Source of the DNA: Enchytraeus crypticus
Taxonomy: Eukaryota; Annelida; Clitellata; Enchytraeida; Enchytraeidae
DNA length: 64,000 bases
NCBI GenBank assembly: GCA_905160935.1
Contig: CAJHZI010000642.1
Coordinates: 161,501 to 225,500 of the forward strand
Reading direction: 5' to 3'
Part shown: positions 12,371 to 26,753 of the stretch, one piece after another
How positions within the stretch are numbered: position 1 is the stretch's first letter
Layout of the letters: each line of letters starts with the position of its first letter
The notes under the pieces: generated by a model
What the model was told of the DNA's origin: nothing
What the model saw: only the letters and a program-made list of their open reading frames with translations
Databases searched by the model: none
Program-made: the position numbers and the translations under genes

Positions 12371-15300
12371 ATCATTTGGGCATCATTTGATTTTTTGACA
12401 TCATAATATGACAAGTATTAACTAATAGTTTCTCTCTTCAATGATTGAAATGGTTAAATCCGGAAGCTTTTGTTTCACAAAGTTACCACCTTAGAAAAAA
12501 TTTTTTCCTTAAAATCGAGTCATGCCTTATTGAATTCAATCTGATCTCTCAAATAAATTACATGCATGCATATGCACTTTGATCCTGCCAATGGGTAGGT
12601 TTTATAGATAGATTGTTTCACAGTCGCAGTATATATTCATATTGTTCTGTAGGTAATTGGAAGTACTGTTTTACAAGAAGAAGTACGGATTCCGGTGAGT
12701 ATAATGTACTTTGGTGTGTTGCAAATATTTTAACTTGTTTACCTTTATTACTGTATTTACACGTAGTATATAATTTTATTTACTGTATTTTCCTGTTGTA
12801 TTTTGTATGAAACATAGACACTAACAAAGGAAGACATCGGAAAACTGAAAACGTTGAAATTATGGATATTGAGAAGACCGAAGCAGATTAGCTGAACCAA
12901 AAAAGTTACAAATGAAGAAGTTCTGGAGAGAATTGGTATCGATAGACAGTTGATAAATTCATTACGAAGCAGGAAGAATAACTGAATAGGACACATTCTG
13001 GCGGAGGGGAGAGGGTATACTAAACGATTTCATAGAAGGTTGAATAGAAGAAAAGAGAAGCTGAGGCAGACCGAGATTAGGAATGTTAGATGATTTAAAG
13101 ATCCGCTCATATGTGAAGAGGGAAACGGAAAACAGAGAGGAGTGGAGGAGTTATATGCCATGGACCTGCCAGTAGGCGGCGCATTGAGAGAGAGATTTTG
13201 TTCGAATCACTTTGGTCTTTTACTATTGACTTCTATCAATCTATTGGATGCTACGCTTAATATCAGATCTATGTCACAGTTGACACTTAGAATAAATAAC
13301 TACAAAAATTATGTCTCAAATAATTATTTGGTGTTGATGCTGAAATAAACACATCTCTCTCTTGCAAAAATTGTTAAAGTATGAGATATTAAATATGACA
13401 TGCAGGAACAATCAATTCATTCATTGATTGAACCTATCATCAAAATGAATTGCTTATTTATGTAGTTATTATCTTATGTAGTTCTTTATAACTACAGCGA
13501 GTGTGTATTTGTAGATAAATCGTAGAGGATTCTCGGCAGTTATATCAACAAAGAAATCTCTAAGTCTTGATCAACTTGAAAAGGTCTGTAATCTTGTAAT
13601 TTTATTATGAATCTTGATCAAGTTGAAAATTTCAGTATGTCTATTGTTAATATGTCTTTATCAACTCGTTTAGTTCTGCTTGACTCTATTTTTTTTAAAA
13701 ATTATGATCAACTTAACGAAATATATAAGATTATAGATACGAATATAAATCTTGCTCACATTGTAGAGATCTTTATGACATCAGTTATTATAATAAATTT
13801 TAGTCTAATTGAAAAGGTGTGTATGACTATTTATTATTATAATCTTGGTCAACTTACTAAATCCTAAATACTGTGGACTTTATTCAATTCTTGGTAAACT
13901 TCATATGATATAGGTGGCTATTTATAGTTATACATCTTGACAACGTGATAAGATCTGTAAGATCATAGTTGTTATTACTTGTGCTATTATTAGCTTTACT
14001 GACGTTAACGTTAGCTTTTAGCTTTGGCTTTATCAACTTGATAAGATCTGTAAGATCATAGTTGTTACTACTGGTGCTATTGTTATCCCAATCAACCTGA
14101 TAAGATTTGTAAGATCATAATTATTATTACTTGTGATATGGTGATCTACGCTGAGTATTAATTGTTAGAATACAGCAGCTGCTGGTGCTGGACTATTCCT
14201 CTTTATTACTATTAAGATTTCCAGCTTTGATTTATGTCAAGATAATAATTGTAAATATGATATTTTGTTGTTACAGGAAGATTTTGGGTCTCTGCGAGAG
14301 TATATGCCCCGTGACATAAATTCTTTCATATGTATACCAGTGATCTGTAGAGTGACCAATGATGTCATGGCCATTGCTTGCCTTGTCAATAGGATCGGCT
14401 GTGATAGGTATATCATTTTGTTTGTATCTGTATTTTTAATTTCTCTTGCACTGCCGGCTTTTTCGATATCTTGTCCAAGTTCTTCTGTCTTCTTATTCTT
14501 TTGATTTTCTTTATTCTACTTTTAAATATAAAATAATTTGGAGATTAAGATAGCACTACTATTATTTTAGTTCAATTACGTCTAAAGGCCATATATATTC
14601 ACTATGCTCGAATATTTTCTTTGGAAATCACATTGAGCTTACTTTTCTTATAATGCGTACAGTTAATAGAGAGCCGTTCAGTTAAAATGTGTGCGACACG
14701 TTAAAATGTATTATGAGTGCTGTCATATTTGTTTACGCTGTACTCTATCAAATAACTTCTTGATCTTATGTTTTTTATTTTTTGGTGTGATTGCTTGATT
14801 GATTGGTTAATCAGATTGGTTCTGTTTAGTTGATTGATATACATTTGATTAACTGATTGGATATAATGGGTGACTGATATAGATATTTGATTGATACATT
14901 GATACATTTAATTGAATGTATTGATTTGTTGATTATTACCGATATGCATTTGATTGATTGGATTTATTAGTTGAATGATACAGAAATACCTTTAATTAAA
15001 ATGGGAGAGCTGTCGAACATTCATTGTCCATACATGGCGTGATATTATATGGATGATTGTTATCGATTGTCGGATTGCTTGACTATTTCCTGATGAATAT
15101 ATTACTGACTGATTAGTTGATTGGTTGTTGTAAATTTGCAGAAAAAGACAATAAAGTATTGTTTTACCTATACACCGGCTGTAGTACTCAACTGATTGAT
15201 TGATTGGTTGATTGATTGACTGATTGGTGCTTTCCGGATTGATTGATTTGTTGATTTACTGACGGATTGATGTAGATTTACAGAAGAAGACGAGAGATCA

Positions 15301-18300
15301 GTGGAGCATTGTTTTACGTACACTGCTGCAGTGCTACACAGCACTATAGCAGTACAGAATGAGAGGAGGCTAAAAACACAAACTCAGGTTCTACTACAAG
15401 TGGCAACCAATCTATTCTCTCATCTAGGTTTGTTGTTTCCAAGCCAGTGTAGATGAATATTTTTAATAGTGTTTAAAACCAGTTATGTAGGTAATTATAA
15501 ATTTATAACACCTATTTGATATCTAGTTTTGAGGTCAATTCTCTTAACTGTGTGAACGCTCTTGTTTGCAGTGCGATGTGTATAGTTTGTCCTCTTTGAT
15601 GGTCTAGTGTTTGATTCTGAAGGTATGTATTATGCTGCTTTAGTATTTATCATCTGATTATTATGTATGTTTGCTACTTATTCATTGATATTGTGATTGA
15701 ACTTAAAGATTTTAAATCTCTATCTATCTCTCTCTCTCTTTCTCTCTCCTCTCTCTCTTGCGTGATTTATCTTTAAACTGTGTTCAATGATATTGATTCA
15801 CACGTAAGGTTACTTACTATTAGCCGGATTCAAAGTGAAATAATTCTAATCAGACCTGTTGATTGTTTATGAAAAATATTTGTTAAACACTAGTAATCAG
15901 TATAATCCGTTGATTAAGAAATGGATTGCTTCTTTCCTGAATCCATGAATTGATTCTCTGTTCTTTGGCATTAATTAGACCAGGTAATAGTTATTTGCCA
16001 TTTGCATTTTGTATCAGATTGAAATTAAGGTGCTATAGATGACATTATATATGAAGGAAGAACGTAGTATTGTCTATTTTACTTGTTGTTGTTGTCGCTG
16101 TCGCTATTAAACAGTCTGTTAGTTAGCTGGGGATATTGATAAAGATCCCACAGTAGATTGATTGTGTGATTCAATAAGAGACTATAGACTGATGAGTTTT
16201 AATGATTGGCTAAATAATTGATTGATATTTCAGAGGATCTGACCACTCTGTTGGGAGAAGTGATGCAGGAGGCCAGAAATCTTACAAAAGCTGAACGGTT
16301 TGAGTTCATTGTCAATATTTTTCATCATTTCTTTGACGATCAATTGTTTTAGTTCTCTAGTTGAATAAAATCATTTGTATACTATGAGTCACTGTGCACG
16401 ACTTACGGAGCGATCAACTTGACGTTTCATCATTGATATTTCAAGGCAGCGATGTTATTTATAACAACAACAACAACAATTAGAGTATTACTGTCGTCAA
16501 TGAAATTATCGAGCACTACTGAACGACAAATTCAAGCTTATGAGAGAAGAAAAGGCCCGATAAACTTGCAAAATTCAGAAAATGAGTCAAAAAAGATTAT
16601 AGAGAATCTTGAGAGAATTTTCTACTTTGATTTTGTTACATATACGTACCTACATACATATTACATCGCATGCAATGGACGATCGAACATACTACGTCAA
16701 TTTATCTGTCTGAACATAATGCAATCTTCCATCACGTCATTTTCTTCAAAATTGACTTGTGAAAAGTATATAACAAAATTTTGAGTGTAAATGAAGTTAG
16801 AGCTCAAAATATAAACTATTTTGACAAAGCAAAATGCCAGCATGATGTAATCTGACGGAGTTGCTTTGGTTTTTTGCTAATAAAACTCTTATCAATGCCG
16901 TCTCTAATTGATTAATTGTTGTTGATGTATTGATTGTCAGATGTTCTGTTTTCCTTCTGGATAAAGAACACAACGAGCTAATTGCTAAAGTATTTGATGG
17001 AGATGCTAGTCAAGAGAGAGATGCTGTAAGTTCTGCATGTATTATAGTAATTAAATGTGATTTTCGTGTTTTAATTTATCGTATAATAGTAATTTTCATT
17101 TGACTTCCTAATAAATAATATGAAATAATGCACACGGCTAATTTTCCATTTCGTGTTGAAAGCTCTGTTGGATTAGTTTATTTGAAACAATCTCTGGATT
17201 CTGTTAGATAATAAGTTATTTTAAATACTACTGGCTAGTTTCTTGGCATCGTTTCTACGAAGCTGAACAACTCATTAGATTTCAATTCATTACTAAAACA
17301 ATTTCAACAAATTTGTTAATATATTCGTCATCTGACAACGATATCAGGGACGCTTCTGACAGCACTTTCTGTACTAGTCAATCTCTTAAAAACCAGTCTA
17401 AAATGTGCTGAGACCGAACACATGTGAAATTTGAACACGTTTTTGGGACAATTGGTAATCGTGACGTTATATAAATCCTATCATTTAACTTAATATTGGT
17501 AGTTAATGAAGGTAACGCTGTACTAATATGTAATTGTCTGTTTCTTAATTGACAGACAGGCGAGTTACGCCTGCCAGCTGATCAGGGTATAGCTGGACAT
17601 GTCGCTACAACAGGTAGGTTTCCTTTCTTTACTTGCATATCATCATCATCATCATCATCATCTTCCCTTGAATCCCAGTTTAATTAGGGTCGGGATACGA
17701 ATAGACTGTCTCAAATCCTCTCTGTCTTACGTCATCTCATCAGTCAATCCCCTATTTGAGGCCTTTCTTTACTTGCATATGTGATAAAATAATTATAAGT
17801 ACTGTAACAGCCCAAGACTTGTGTGCTCAAATTCTTTGGCTCTTATGCTGTTGTACTTTAAAGTGTACAAGGCATGTTAAAACTAATATACAGGTAGATA
17901 ATGAATTAATTAATAATGTAATTGCCGCTCTAGTCCTCAATGGACATTTTATAGTTAATTAACATGGCGGAAAAGGCTGTTGCAGCAGTTAAGAGTTTTG
18001 TGCATATATGAATATTATTACCGCATATTTGCAAGATTAAGAATAGATATTAAATAAATACGGTCTGGTTCCATTTCTTCTTATGAGGTTGTGAATCTGA
18101 ATACCGGCATCGAAAATTGGAATCGAAAATGTTGGGAACTAAGTTTATTAATTAACTAACAAATCGATTGGATATAGGGCTATGGTTATGGCTCTTTTAT
18201 GTATATTGACGATCTTATATTAATTTCGCCTCCGAAAAGTGAATCACAAACTATGATTAATATGTGTTGTAAAAGTCTTAATGACGTAGGGCTTGAATTA

Positions 18301-19348
18301 AATACAAATAAGTCGTATTGTATTAGATTTGGAAAAAAGGTACTTGAAAACCGAACCTAGTATAACGGCCAATGATTTGAGCATACTGAGTAAATCATAT
18401 GAAACGGTCGAAATAGTATAATTAACAAATTATGAGGAAGCAACGCAGAAAACGCTATTTTACAAGTATATGCATATTTGTTACATGTATGTGAAATTTT
18501 TTTAAATTACAATTGCATATGACATGATTGTGTGTTGTTAAGGAGAGCTGCTGAACATAGAGGACACTTATGCTCACCCTCTGTTCTATCGTGGCATTGA
18601 TGAAGCAACGGGTTTTAGAACCAGGTCTTTTGAGAATCATTTGATCATCGTTTGATCATCATTGGATTAAAGCTGGTAAAGCTAAGGTTAACGTCAGTTT
18701 CCTCACTCGAAAGCGATGTCAGTGATGGGCGAGCCCAGGATCATCATTCGATCATCTTTCGATCATCATTTGATCGTCATTTGATCATCATTCGATCATC
18801 ATTTGATCATAAATTTATTATCATTTGAGCATCATTTGATCATCAGTCGATCATCTTTTGATCATCATGTGAGCATCATTTGATCATCATTTGATCATCA
18901 TTTGAGCATCATTCGATCATCATTCGATCATCAATTTATTATCATTTGAGAATCGTTTGAACATCAATTAATCATCGTTTGGTCATCATTTGATCATCAT
19001 TAGATTATCATTTGATCATCATTGGATTATCATTCGATATATCATGATTTGATTCATAATCAGTCGTGACAGTGTATAAATCTAGTAAATCATGATGGAC
19101 TTATGGTCACTTACCAATGTTTAGTTCTAGCAATCATTATCATGGTTAAATCATATCAGTCTCATCAATGTATAAATCTAGCAATGATTGTCATGATTAA
19201 ATCATATCAGTCATATCGGTGTGTAGTTGGAGTGATTTTATATCATAATTAAATAGTATTGGTTTGTAATTCATAAGATTTAATTATCTTATCAAGTCTA
19301 ATCAGTGCGTAGGTCTGGAAATTTATAATGCTTTATCAGTGTTTTATA

Positions 19349-19395
<47 letters not shown>

Positions 19396-19407
19396 GTTTG
19401 TATATCT

Positions 19408-19461
<54 letters not shown>

Positions 19462-19527
19462 TACTATATGTATATAATTATAATTATATATATATAATTA
19501 TACTTATAATATAAATATATATATATG

Positions 19528-19582
<55 letters not shown>

Positions 19583-22500
19583 GCTGTCGAATATCTTACA
19601 TCGCCACTGGCTGGAGCCAGTGGCGATGTCGGTAAGATATTCTACCTTGGATCAGTATGTGCGAGGTTCAAAACCTGGGCTTGCCCGTCACTGGTTTCAT
19701 TTTCGAGTGAGGAAATTGACGTTAACATTAGCTTTTTATTTTTTATATTCTCTCACTACTTATAAAAAAATCTCAGTATTTATAATATGTCACTTCTCAT
19801 AGATTGATACACAGGTCATATGTTATGAGTTATGATTGATCGATTGATTGTTGCAGTTTCATAGATTGAATATCAGTTTGATTAATTGATTGATTGGCCA
19901 TACAGGAACATCCTATGTTTTCCTATAAAGGACGAGCAAGGAGAAGTGATAGGCGTGGCTCAGCTATGTAATAAGATCAACGGAGTGAGGTTCTCCAAGT
20001 ACGATGAGAACATTGCCAAGGCTTTCTCTGTTTTCTGCTGCGTCAGCATAGTTCACGTATGTGATCTCTCATAGATTACATTGTCAAGTCTTTCTCCATC
20101 TTCTGCGACTCAGCATAGTGCACTTAAGTGATCTCTCATAGGTTACATTGTCAAGTCTTTCTCTGTTTTCTGCTGTGTCAGCATATTGCACGTATGTGAT
20201 CTCTCATAGGTTAATGCAGTGTACGTTCTCCGGAGTATTGCTATCGTTAGGTGGTATCTGAGAAATAATGAAATTACTCACAATTAGAAGGAAACATGCA
20301 CAATTGCCATATATGGTCATTGGTCAATATTAGATTAAGTATCTCTAAGATAGTCTGAGTATTATATAGGTACTTTGTAAAGTTTATTTTTTCTGTGAAC
20401 CTAATTGTGTGATCCTGTATTAGTAATTTTTTATTGGTGGTTGTAGTATAAGCTACCATTTTGTTCTTCTACTTTGATTGATCGAGAGCGATCAGAAGTT
20501 AGCAAACATATGCAAAATCGCTTTAACTTGGACCACCACGTGCTTGTTAGCTCATAAAATACTAAATGTCTTTTATTTTTTTCTTACGTTACAGAGTCTC
20601 ATGTACAAGAAAGTGCGAGACATTCAGCATCGCAGCAAGCTCTCCAATGAGCTTATGATCTATCATATGAAGGTATCAATCACTCATTCCTTGCTTATGA
20701 TCTATAATATGAAGGTATCAATCACTCAATCCTGCTCATGATCTATGATATGAAGGTATCAATCACTCAATCCTGCTCATGATCTATGATATGAAGGTAT
20801 CATTCACTCAATCCTTGCTCATGATCTATGATATGAAGGTGTCATTCACTCAATCCTTGCTCATGATCTATGATATGAAGGTATCTATCACTATCACTCA
20901 ATCCTGCTCATGATCTATGATATGAAGGTATCTATTACTCAATCCTGCTCATGATCTATGATATGAATGTATCTATCACTCAATCCTGCTCATGATCTAT
21001 GATATGAAGGTATCTATTACTCAATCCTGCTCATGATCTATGATATGAATGTATCTATCACTCAATCCTGCTCATGATCTATGATATGAAGGTATCTATT
21101 ACTCAATCCTGCTCATGATCTATGATATGAATGTATCTATCACTCAATCCTGCTCATGATCTATGATATGAAGGTATCTATTACTCAATCCTGCTCATGA
21201 TCTATGATATGAATGTATCTATCACTCAATCCTGCTCATGATCTATGATATGAAGGTATCTATTACTCAATCCTGCTCATGATCTATGATATGAATGTAT
21301 CTATCACTCAATCCTGCTCATGATCTATGATATGAAGGTATCTATTACTCAATCCTGCTCATGATCTATGATATGAATGTATCTATCACTCAATCCTGCT
21401 CATGATCTATGATATGAAGGTATCTATTACTCAATCCTGCTCATGATCTATGATATGAATGTATCTATCACTCAATCCTGCTCATGATCTATGATATGAA
21501 GGGATCTATCACTCAATCTCTGTAGAACTTTTTATTATTCTTGACAATCGATGTTTCCTTTCTTCTTTAGCTTTAGTGAATTCAAAAGTTTTGCATCACT
21601 CACTCTTGAAATATGTCTGACATAGACATATTTACAGTTACATTTACTTAATGACTGATTGTACAATAATGGTCAAGTGGAACTTGTAAAATCCCTGTCG
21701 CAAGAGTTATTTATTATCAGAGATGGTCGGACTGGGATTTGAACCGATGACCTACTGCTTCTCAGGTAAGCTTGCTGTACAATTGTAGCATAAAGAATAT
21801 CATGTGTAAATTAATTTTCATGGCTGTTTAAGCCTATTCCATATCGTTGCTGATGCCGCTGAATTATATTACATTGTAGGATATTGTAACGTAGTTCTTT
21901 AGTTCTTCAGTTTAGTTCTTTCTTGTAGTTCGTTATCCCGACCATAGTTAACTGAGATTTAAGGGAAGATGATGATGATGTAGCATATTGTAGCGCCAAA
22001 AACAGAATATGGCGTATGAAAACCTTGATATCGTGTTAAAATCATGATATTTTATGAGTATCTGTAACTATCTTCTTAGCTACTACTCTGCCGTCTCACC
22101 CGACACACACGTGCAGTTTATGGTTGGTCTATTCCTTTGTGGCCCAGAACTCATTGGAAGTGGTTTTAATCATCATCATCATCCTTAAATTCCAGTTTAA
22201 CTAGGGTCGGGATATGAATAGACTTTCTTTTGAAGTTTTCCATTCGTTTAAATCTTGTAGCAATATCTGGAGCCTAGGCACTCACCAACAGAATGCCCTT
22301 TCTGCTGTTGGTTTAGATCTTACTTTTATGTCGCCTTCTACGACACGTGCATATTTACGCGGTTGGTCAATTCTTCAAGCAACCCGGACACGACACGGGG
22401 ACGATAATAATAATAATAATGAGAGTAATATTGTTGTGAAGGTAACCGCCGAGGAAGTTCATGCTCTGGCAGACATACAAATACCGGATGTGGAATCCAT

Positions 22501-25500
22501 TAACCCTGACCTCATGAACTTTACCTTCATACCCAGGATTATACCTTTCGACAGCACTTCACTGGTAAGATTCCACTTCGCTACTTGTTGAACTAATTAA
22601 TGTCGAGCATACTAATCCAGAGGTCGTAGATCTTTGCTGAAGCGGATGTTGAACACAGTTGTCGAGTTTTCATCGTTCTTATGCTGGATGTAGATGGCGT
22701 GTTGCTGTCCAGCTACTCAGAGACTGATTCTTTATTCAGGACAGCTCGCAGCTAGCATTTAATTCAGTCGTTCAAAAGGATTAGTAAGGTCCATTTTTCG
22801 CTTATGTTGTAACGTCTCTTCATATTAATATTTCAGACTTGTAGAGTTTTGTTGCTATGAAAAACTCACTGATCTCATGATGGTGATTTTGGTTTTTATG
22901 TTGTATAATTTCTTGTTACATGTTTTACTTGAGTGATCAATTAGGAGGAGAGCGGGGCAAGGCATACGAGGGCAATTTGATGCATCCTGTGAGCCACCAT
23001 ATTATTATAGGAAGGCTTTAGGGCTAAAGGCATGATGACGTGGGATGATTACTTGTCTAAGGTGTACTACTGTCTTTGTTGTAGGTGCTACTTAGCATGA
23101 TGGTTTATATTGTAGTTGTACTTGTTTTGTTGCAGGCTGTACTTAGCATGATGGTTTATATTGTAGTTTTACTTGTTTTGTTGTAGGCTGTACTTAGCAT
23201 GATGGATGACTTGGGTTTTCTGGCTCGACATCGGATTAGATCAACTTCTATAGCTCAGTTCCTATTAATGGTTAAAAAGGGTTACAGGGATCCACCTTAT
23301 CATAACTGGCAACATGCTTTCGCTGTGGTTCATTTCTGTTATCTACTGTTCAAGAATACATCCGTCTTGCAATGCCTGGAGTATGTATTATGAATATAGA
23401 TTTTGAAAGATATGTATTCACAATAATTCAATACTGTAAATGAAGTAGTATTTTACTAACAGTTCCTTATTCGAAGGAGATATCTGGATTAACGTAAAGT
23501 AAATAAAGCAAAATGGCGAGTATGTTCGCCTAGGAAGATAATGTCCCGGATCATGGATTCTTTTAAGTGCAATCGTTTTTTGAGCTAGTTGGCGTTTTTA
23601 CTATAAATATGTTATTTATGGAATGAGGGACAAAGTGCTGGCAAAATCAACTTGTAAAGCTATCTCGATGATCGGTTCGAGCATGATCCGGAAATTTGAC
23701 ATCGTCAATCTCGGCTTTGGATTCTTTTCCTCTCGATGTTGTTATTAACTGTAGTAGTTGACTAATTGTTGCTGTTTTGTTGCTGTTGTTTGGTATATTA
23801 TATATGTCGGTAACACTTTGTAGAATTAAGAGATGGCCTAATATCTTTCATCTAGCTGTAAGTCATCTACATATTTCATCTAGCTGTAAGTCATCTACTG
23901 TATGCATGAAGCTTATTCGTTTTTGTATAATGTGATGTGCATGTAGAGATATAGAAGCTCTGGCACTGTTTGTGGCCTGCCTGTGTCATGATATTGACCA
24001 TCGTGGTACAACCAACTCTTTCCAAGTTGCCTCTGTAAGTGTATTTACGCTTTAATTGGTTCCCTGTAGATTAGAGAAGATAATTACAGAAGAAGAAGAT
24101 AACTAGACGACTGACTGATCGGCTTAATAATTAAATAATTAATAATTAAGCTAGATAATTTATTTAATTATTAATTATTTAATTATTAAGCCGATCAGTC
24201 AGTCGTCTAGTTATCTTCTTCTTCTGTAATTATCTTCTCTAATCTACAGGGAACCAATTAAAGCGTAAAATGCGTTTCTGAACATAAATTGCAGTTCATA
24301 TTCAATAATTTTCAAAAAAATTGTTTAGTTCAAAAGAAATGTGTCACTATATTCAGCTAATAATAAAGCTTGGCTTGGCTTTGGTTGTATTAGGAAGCTT
24401 TATTTGTGGCCTAATACAGAAGTGTCATAAGATTAATTTTATTTTGTGTCAGTTAATTTGAATAAAATATTTTTGCAGTGTTGCTGCATCCCATTGACAA
24501 AGCAGTAAAGAAACACAGAAATATTTTCTGCCGACCAACCTATCAATTCTTCCATATGAATAATAATTATAATTATAACAAAAATATTAATATACCGTCA
24601 GTTCCCTTATCCAAGAAATATGTTAGAGATCTCTTAGGTCTCTACAAACCATTTAGCCAACTTTATTTGCGAAAATGCTAGTTACGATAAATCTGTTACT
24701 TTCAATACTATAACATCTCAACTTTTGTAATGTACATGTAAAATAAGTTAATTGACTGTTGTGGCCCTTAGACCTATTTGACCTTATTACTTTATTATAA
24801 GCTTCTATATTATTTACAAGGTACAAAGTACATATTCGTATCCACAAGCTGCTTTCAGGCTCCATCATTGAAACTTTATGCGGTTGTCAGATTAGGATGA
24901 AATAAAGGAATAGATTATTATTGTTCAAAATAAACAGATATTTTATTTCCTGTTACCATTGTTCAGGGTTCAGTTCTTGCTGCTCTATACAGTTCAGAAG
25001 GTTCTGTACTAGAGGTATGATCTAGTTATAATGTTCTGTACTAGAGGTATGATCTAGTTATAATGTTCTGTACTAGAGGTATGATCTAGTTATAATGTTC
25101 TGTACTAGAGGTATGATCTAGTTATATTGTTCTGTACTAGAGGTATGATCTAGGTATAATGTTCTGTACTAGAGGTATGATCTAGTTATATTGTTCTGTA
25201 CTAGAGGTATGATCTAGTTATAAGGTTCTGTACTAGAGATACAATCTAATTATATTGTTCTGTACTAGAGATATGATCTAGTTATATGTTCTGTACTACA
25301 GATATGATCTAGTTATATGTTCTGTACTAGAGATATGATCCAGTTATATTGTTCTGTACTAGAGATATGATCTAGTTATAATGTTTGTACTAGAGATATG
25401 ATCTAGTTATAATGTTTGTACTAGAGATATGATCTAGTTATTATGTTCTGTGCTAGAGGCATGATCTAGTTATATTGTTCTGTACTAGAAATAAGATCTG

Positions 25501-26699
25501 TATGTATTCTTCTGCGTGCAATTACTCACACACCTCACTGCGCGAGCCTGCCTGAAACATAAATAACTAAAATAGTTCCATCAATAGTATTTTAGTCCAA
25601 TCAGTGGGCTCTAAAATTATGTTATCCGTGAAAACTAATATAGATTTCAATGAGGTTAAGATAAAATAACGTCGTTCATTTCCTTACTTATTCAGTTAGA
25701 AATATAATATTAAGAGTTAAGATTTAGAGTAAGATTCGATATAGTTCGACTCGAATGTATTCCTGTGGTGGTAGATATTGTAACATTTACAGACATTTCC
25801 TATCTTTGTCAAGGAGAAGCTTATCATCTCATCATGAAGATGCGTCTATAAACCACAGTCTCGCTCAGATTATATACGAGTATCTCTCAAGATTGGAAGC
25901 ATATTTTATCATATTAAATAGAGGATCTATTGATTGAATTAATGGTTGGGAGAGTAGTGTAGTATTTGAATTTTGATGGAGCCATCACTGACGTCTTTCT
26001 TGTAGGGAATTAATGGTGTTAAACGATTGCATAGAGTTTCCTTGTTTCATATAAGATTGCTTTGCAATGCCGTACCCTCAGGTCTTTACCATGTAAACCA
26101 TTTGGGACTTGCATAAACCCCTCGTGTGGATTTCATGGGTGCTAGATATCTATGGTTCATGTGTAGGCCTATCAGGTGTAGTAGGACTTTTGACAGCAGG
26201 AATGCCTGTTAAACACGAGGACACGGATTCGACATCTCGTCGGTCCTCAGCCTCTAACGGTACATTTATGGCATTAAAGAAATGATGTCTCCGTCTCTTA
26301 AATTAATAATGTATTGAATAATATTTAATCGATCGAGTATCTATTGATGATCAATTCATGTTATTGTGTTTGTCTAGAATAATTTAAAACAAGTTGAATT
26401 GATTGTTTTACTGTTTCTGTAGAGACACCACTTCGCTCAGACTATGTGTATTCTAAACACAGAGGGCTGCAATATATTCGAGAGTCTCTCTAGAGAGGTA
26501 AGATAGCTTAGAGCTACTGAACACTAGACAATGTGAACTGTAATAACATTAATTGATCTCTTTGAATTATCATATTCTTTTTCATGAGTTGATTTCGCAT
26601 TCTAAAGTATAACGCCAATACTTTCATGTACTCGCGTATATTGCTTTATGCAAACTTAGGACTATTCTTCTAATTATAACGAAATAAGCGACATATACA

Positions 26700-26753
<54 letters not shown>

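Noticed and set aside
14168..14211. Possible extra GAF-A exon (acceptor tacag, open frame [10 protein letters not shown])
   Set aside because: The exon chain is already complete and in phase without it, and it lies in the wrong order for the strand it resembles.
20645..25500. Regularly repeated arrays considered as CRISPR
   Set aside because: Units are contiguous tandem copies without unique spacers, in an intron-containing animal gene.
25755..25937. 60-residue ORF MYSCGG...
   Set aside because: Between exons S and T, which join in phase; no similarity recognised.
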